Assembly: GCF_001613305.1 (NCBI RefSeq)
Contig: NZ_BDCC01000061.1
Coordinates: forward strand, 50,568-114,567
Direction: 5' to 3'
Length of the DNA stretch: 64,000 bases
DNA from: Nocardia vaccinii NBRC 15922
GTDB lineage: Bacteria > Actinomycetota > Actinomycetes > Mycobacteriales > Mycobacteriaceae
Position numbers and translations under genes: made by a program
Notes under the pieces: model-generated
Databases searched by the model: none
The model's input: only the letters and a program-made list of their open reading frames with translations
What the model was told of the DNA's origin: nothing
Shown here: positions 60,418 through 64,000 of the stretch, in pieces
Numbering within the stretch: the first letter of the stretch is position 1
Layout: each line of letters starts with the position of its first letter

Positions 60418-60951
60418 GTGACCTTCAAGACCGTCTACCACACCGCTACCAGCCTGGACGGCTTCCTGGCGACCCCCGACCACAACCTGGATTGGCTGCT
60501 GTCTCGGCAGGTCGACTGGGACGGCCCGCTGGGATTGAACCGGTTCGCGGCTGGCGCAGGCGCGATCGCCATGGGCTCGAGCACCTATCAATGGATCAAT
60601 GAGAATTCCACCGAGCCCTGGCCTTACAACATGCCGACCTGGGTGTTCACCCATCGCGAGTTCCCGGCCTTCGACGACGGCCGCGACTTCCGATCGACCT
60701 CGAAGCCGGTGGAGGTCGTACACAAGGAGATGGCCGCGGCCGCCGACGGCAAAGACCTCTGGCTGATGGGCGGCGGCGAGCTGGTCGGCCAATTCGCCGA
60801 TCAGGGCCTGCTGGACGAAATCATCGTCTCCATCGCCCCCGTCACGCTGGGCGCGGGCGCACCCCTGCTCCCCCGCCGTCTCGAACTGAAGACCAAGGAA
60901 GTCGCCCATAACGGCGAATTCGCCTGCGTACGTTACTCGGTCGTACGCTGA
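60418..60951 (+). CDS. Dihydrofolate reductase-like / RibD C-terminal family protein
   Basis: A 177-residue protein of the RibD_C/DHFR-like fold: VYHTATSLDGFLATPDHNLD, 'GAIAMGSSTYQWI', 'TWVFTHREFP' and LWLMGGGELVGQFADQGLLD are the conserved NADPH-binding and core blocks. It is a probable NADPH-dependent reductase, not folate-specific by sequence. GTG is one base after the AraC-DinB gene, so translation is coupled. Confidence 0.85.
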   Translation: MTFKTVYHTATSLDGFLATPDHNLDWLLSRQVDWDGPLGLNRFAAGAGAIAMGSSTYQWINENSTEPWPYNMPTWVFTHREFPAFDDGRDFRSTSKPVEVVHKEMAAAADGKDLWLMGGGELVGQFADQGLLDEIIVSIAPVTLGAGAPLLPRRLELKTKEVAHNGEFACVRYSVVR

Positions 60952-61210
60952 CGCCCCCTCCCATAACGAGGCGAATGTGACCCAACCATGGGACCACACC
61001 GGCTGCGTGCCAGGCACGCCTTCCGGAGACGAACAATCAACACGCGATGGCCGAACGTCCGGAAATGCCGCTGCGCGGGCGAATCGAACCACCCCAGCTG
61101 GATGTCAAGCGCGACCCTGACGTCAGATTCCACCGATGCGACATCTCAATCGTCTGGGGCGCCGTCAGGATTCGCCGATCGACGCCGTCGCGATCCACCG
61201 ATGTAGCCAG

Positions 61211-61363
61211 ACGCCAGTTGTAGATCGTCTGATCGCTGATACCGAGATCCTGGGCGACCTGCGCGACCGGACGACCAGCGGCAACGAGGTCGAGCACCTT
61301 ACGGCGGAACTCCTCAGGATAGCGCTTCGGCACGAACACATCTCCCTTACGCAGGCTCGTCAA
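61211..61363 (-). mobile_element. IS3-type transposase OrfA fragment
   Basis: From GTG 61333 the minus strand encodes VPKRYPEEFRRKVLDLVAAG followed by RPVAQVAQDLGISDQTIYNWR, the helix-turn-helix of an IS3-family OrfA. After NWR the sequence departs from the family and OrfB does not follow. It is on the same strand, and in the right order, as the OrfB fragment 3.8 kb away. Confidence 0.8.
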
Positions 61364-61438
61364 CCATTGCCGCTCGCGACTACGGTGATCAGATATCAGC
61401 TCATTATCGTGGGTAACTGAAGGCTCCGCTGCGCCATG

Positions 61439-62086
61439 TCAAGAGGCATCAGCCCGAGCGTCGAGGTTCTCGGTCGGCGAAGGCAAGTTCAGGGCGCGCG
61501 CTAGGGCGGCGGTGACTGGGGCAGCGTGGTCGGACAAGTGTTGAGAGGCCCAATCGGCCGCCAGGGCAAGGAAGTCGACAAGGTCCCGCTCGGCTCCGAC
61601 GAGTAGCTGTCGGAGATGCGCGGCGGACAGTTCGATCACCGAGCTGTCGCTCTGCTCGGCATCGACGGTCAGCCGGACCATGTCACCACGGCGTTCGGCG
61701 CACGGGTCGGGATCGTGACCGAAAGATGCCTGGCCGCTTCCGTCGAGAACCTCATACCAATCGCGCCAATCCTCCAGGCCGTTGCAGCAGCCAGGCAAGA
61801 ACACGATGCCTGTGACGCTGTCGGTGACCCGCAGGCCGCCGGCCGCAAAGAGAGTGTCGAAGGTGAGCAGGCCGTGCAGGAAGGATCTCAGCGGGTCAGC
61901 AGGCCGGGGCGGGCGCCCGTCGGGCTCGGGATCGATGTCGTTGCAACCGGCGATGCGCATCACTGCGGTCCCGACTTCTGTTGGTGTGAGCTCGCCGCTG
62001 AGCGCAAGGAAACCGTATGTCTCGACCTCGGCAACTGGCCAGAGGGCAAAGTCGTCAAACGCATAGATCTCCAGCACGGGCTGCAT
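61439..62086 (-). CDS. Hypothetical protein with CCNGLEDWRDW motif
   Basis: A 215-residue acidic protein, starting MQPVLEIYAFDDFALWPVAE. A TGIVFLPGCCNGLEDWRDWY block in the middle is striking and recurs, as far as I recall, in small actinobacterial proteins of unknown role. The C-terminal part is helical (HLRQLLVGAERDLVDFLALA). Acidic, small and solitary in an island, it could be an immunity-type protein; no evidence beyond context. Confidence 0.6.
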   Translation of the reverse strand: MQPVLEIYAFDDFALWPVAEVETYGFLALSGELTPTEVGTAVMRIAGCNDIDPEPDGRPPRPADPLRSFLHGLLTFDTLFAAGGLRVTDSVTGIVFLPGCCNGLEDWRDWYEVLDGSGQASFGHDPDPCAERRGDMVRLTVDAEQSDSSVIELSAAHLRQLLVGAERDLVDFLALAADWASQHLSDHAAPVTAALARALNLPSPTENLDARADAS

Positions 62087-62228
62087 TGTGATCACCCACG
62101 AAGTGTCCTGCACCTCCCGCGCGTATACCCCTCAATTCAGTATGTGGTCGCCTCCATCAAGCTGAACATGAATAGTCGTCTCCCCATCGCCGGTTCCTGA
62201 AGATGGAAGCCGTTGAGTTGGCTGGAGG

Positions 62229-62795
62229 TCACGCCCCCTTGAAATCCCCCAAGTGCTCGACCAGTTCGGGGACGGTCGCAAGCACCCGTGGGTCGACACT
62301 TGCGCGGATCAGACCGGCTTCCTCCTCACCCCGCTGTCCCTCGAGCATGACGACAACGAAATTAGCCGGCAGCGAGTCGTGGATACCGCCCCGGCGAGCG
62401 GTCGCGGTCATCGCCTTACAGACCCTTGTCATGGCGCGGTCGTGTGCCGCCTCGAGCGCTTCCCCCGCTGCGTACCGGGCGGCATCAGTGCTGACCGTGA
62501 GGAACTCCTCGCTGAGGCGTTGATACCACAGCCGCATCGGGTCGACCGCGGCATCGAGAACGTCCCATCGCCACTCCGGAGGGACGAACCGCGTCGAATA
62601 TCCGTTGTTCTGGTGCACCGCCGCCTCCGTGTTGGCCGCAAGAGCCGGCGGAAGGATCTGGCTGCCATCGCTGTAGAAGAGGTGAAAGGCTGCCGCGTAC
62701 AACCGCTCGCCCGGATGTGCTGCGGCCAGGTCAGCCAGGCTGTGGCATCCGCTGTCGCACCATGCCGCCTCGAAGGCATTCCAATCCACCGGCAC
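62229..62795 (-). CDS. DUF4303-like protein
   Basis: A 188-residue protein. GERLYAAAFHLFYSDGSQIL and 'ALAANTEAAV' followed by 'RFVPPEWRWDVLDAAVDPMR' match the DUF4303 pattern as I remember it; that family is often found beside polymorphic-toxin or SUKH-type immunity proteins. No toxin gene is visible next to it. Placed 143 bp upstream of the CCNGLEDWRDW protein on the same strand. Confidence 0.6.
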   Translation of the reverse strand: MPVDWNAFEAAWCDSGCHSLADLAAAHPGERLYAAAFHLFYSDGSQILPPALAANTEAAVHQNNGYSTRFVPPEWRWDVLDAAVDPMRLWYQRLSEEFLTVSTDAARYAAGEALEAAHDRAMTRVCKAMTATARRGGIHDSLPANFVVVMLEGQRGEEEAGLIRASVDPRVLATVPELVEHLGDFKGA

Positions 62796-63069
62796 ACGCT
62801 ACCGCGCCCCGCCACGGGCCCGACTCCTGAAGCCGTCATCAAGTGCAAAGTACGAACGGCCGCTGCTGGCGCTGCAGTGTTCCCGTAAGCCGATCCGCCA
62901 ACGGAACACCACGATCGCAGAACTCACGCCCTGGTCAGTGTCCGACGGTCACGAGGGCCGCGATGCCGATCCACAGCCAGTGGAAAGCCTGGTCCGAGAT
63001 GCGCGGCGCCCGAACCCAATCCGGTCCCAGACCGCCGTGCGGGACGACGGATATCGCTGACGACGCGCG

Positions 63070-63313
63070 GAGTGGACCGAGATCCCGGTCCCGGCGATCG
63101 TCACCGACGAAACCTTCGAACGGGTCGCGCAGCGGCTGGCCGAGAACAAACGGTTCGCCTCGCGCAACAGCAAGGATCCGTCGCTGCTGCAGGGGCCTGG
63201 GCGCCTGCGCGGGCTGCGGATACGGCTACTACCTGCCGCGATCGAGCACTCCCGCCTTCAGCCGGCCCGCCACCGACCTGCGGCCGGGTAACGTAGCCAG
63301 CCGAGCGAGCTGA
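63070..63313 (+). pseudogene. Serine recombinase fragment, frameshifted
   Basis: Frame one encodes EWTEIPVPAIVTDETFERVA and QRLAENKRFASRNSKDPSLL, the recombinase domain (PF07508) of large serine integrases. The frame then shifts at about 63190-63195, where one extra G in CAGGGGCCT lies before LGACAGCGYGYY, the zinc-ribbon start. The catalytic N-terminal resolvase domain and the C-terminus are missing. A remnant of an integrase of a mobile element or phage. Confidence 0.75.
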
Positions 63314-63377
63314 TTGTCGTCAGCGCGCATTTCCAAGGACCCGCGACGTAGTCGAGGATCGCGTCGGCGAGTCCGGT

Positions 63378-63850
63378 GTGGATAGCCTTCTTACCGACGC
63401 GAGAGACTCGACTTTGCGTTGCGCTTCAGGATCATTCAGTTGGTCATTGGCGGGTGTACCTGAGCCGAACGAACCAGGCACCGTCAGCTACTTGGCGTAC
63501 AAAGAAGCCCATAACGACCTAGTGCCCATGGCGAACGCGAGGGTTGACATGGACCAGTTCGAAACTGCGCCACGAAGATGGACTGAGGTCAACCCGCCCC
63601 TCCGAACCACCGACAGCGTGATGCGCTACCTCGTCATACAGACGCATGCAGCGGCCCATGCCGCCCGACTGGCGACTTTGGCCTCAGGCACGGAGTCCAT
63701 CCGCACCGCTCAGTTACTCGCCGGTGAATGGTCACATGGCTCCCCACGACGGGCCATCCGGCGCGATCGGATCCGTATATCTGGCTGGCCGTGCACGCAT
63801 GGTATGAAGGCGCCCTGAACACTCTTGCCAATCCACCAAAATCCCAGGAT
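63378..63850 (+). pseudogene. Frameshifted hypothetical gene at island edge
   Basis: Coding-like sequence (SYLAYKEAHNDLVPMANARV, MRYLVIQTHAAAHAARLATL, TAQLLAGE) ends in frame one at about 63728 and continues in frame two as MVTWLPTTGHPARSDPYIWL, then AVHAWYEGALNTLAN. Adding one A in GGTGAATGG to give GAAATG restores a single frame. Product not recognised. The original 5' and 3' ends are uncertain. Confidence 0.5.
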
Positions 63851-63951
63851 CAGGCCCCAGGCCCTACGTCAGCCGGTATCCACACCCGGACCGAACGACC
63901 TACGAAATTTAAAACGTGGGGTTTCCGCGGGGCTGGGACAAATAAAATAAG

Positions 63952-63978
63952 TCAGGACCGATGTAATATCGGTCCTGA
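63952..63978 (-). terminator. Intrinsic terminator at right edge
   Basis: TCAGGACCGAT (63952-63962) and ATCGGTCCTGA (63968-63978) are perfectly complementary around a 5-nt loop. On the minus strand the stem is followed by CTTATTTTATTT, a true intrinsic terminator, placed about 12 bp after a tRNA-like 3' end. Confidence 0.8.
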
Positions 63979-63990
63979 TCTGGGTGTTTT

Positions 63991-64000
63991 GTGGAGCTAA
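63991..64000 (-). tRNA. Probable 3' end of a tRNA gene (cut by window edge)
   Basis: The last bases read, on the minus strand, TTAGCTCCAC: a tRNA-like acceptor strand TAGCTCC, discriminator A and C. It shares TTTTGTGGAGCT with the fragment at 58.1 kb, differing in the next base. Only 10 nt are visible, so the identity is a guess based on the terminator and the shared sequence. Confidence 0.35.

Overview
The window reads as high-GC actinobacterial chromosome, most likely Nocardia or a close mycolic-acid genus. The basis is the strong G/C third-position bias, an ESX (type VII) secretion-type gene set, an orphan MCE protein, a sigma factor close to mycobacterial SigD, a mycofactocin-type SDR, several F420/LLM oxidoreductases, a DUF5313-type membrane protein and a mycobacterial-type LexA box. 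No rRNA, CRISPR array or replication origin is visible. The genus is an inference from gene content.

Layout. 0-8 kb: a partial AraC regulator, stress and envelope proteins (HdeD, GlsB, YceI), an acyl-CoA dehydrogenase, an orphan MCE protein, a membrane-anchored HSL-type hydrolase and a tandem pair of fluoride channels (CrcB). 8-13 kb: an ESX-associated block read leftward. It holds a giant WXG100-like repeat protein, a YbaB-like protein and an EspC-like protein, and the two transcription units share a 32-bp upstream element. 13-19 kb: a histidine kinase and response regulator whose 3' ends overlap on opposite strands, a small protein, and a 17-TPR STAND-like protein with a degenerate P-loop. 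19-39 kb: ordinary metabolic and regulatory genes in divergent regulator/target pairs (MarR/DUF5313, TetR/NmrA, AraC/hydrolase, LysR/SnoaL), several with visible operators, plus an SOS-controlled DNA polymerase IV, a CocE/NonD hydrolase and a SigD-like sigma factor. 39.6-42.7 kb: a three-gene sugar ABC importer without an ATPase. 42.9-46.4 kb: LLM and SDR oxidoreductases and a TetR regulator.

46.4-52.2 kb looks acquired. A 1.1-kb gene-free stretch is followed by a P450-like protein that has lost the ExxR motif but keeps the haem cysteine, then an acyl-CoA oxidase, then a SAM methyltransferase. The P450/acyl-CoA-oxidase pairing recalls the gene types used for avenolide-type butenolide hormones in Streptomyces, and is the best candidate here for an undescribed small-molecule pathway.

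52.5-64 kb is decaying accessory DNA: an SDR with a clean internal deletion, a molybdopterin oxidoreductase without an N-terminal FeS motif, a frameshifted PAS gene, two IS3-type transposase pieces, frameshifted hypothetical genes, a frameshifted serine-recombinase fragment, a 3' fragment of a tRNA-Ala-like gene at 58.1 kb, and what looks like a tRNA 3' end with its terminator at the right edge. The last two have the geometry expected of an integrative element of about 5.9 kb inserted at a tRNA 3' end. Intact cargo there includes an AraC-DinB fusion regulator with a DHFR-like reductase and two small orphan proteins.
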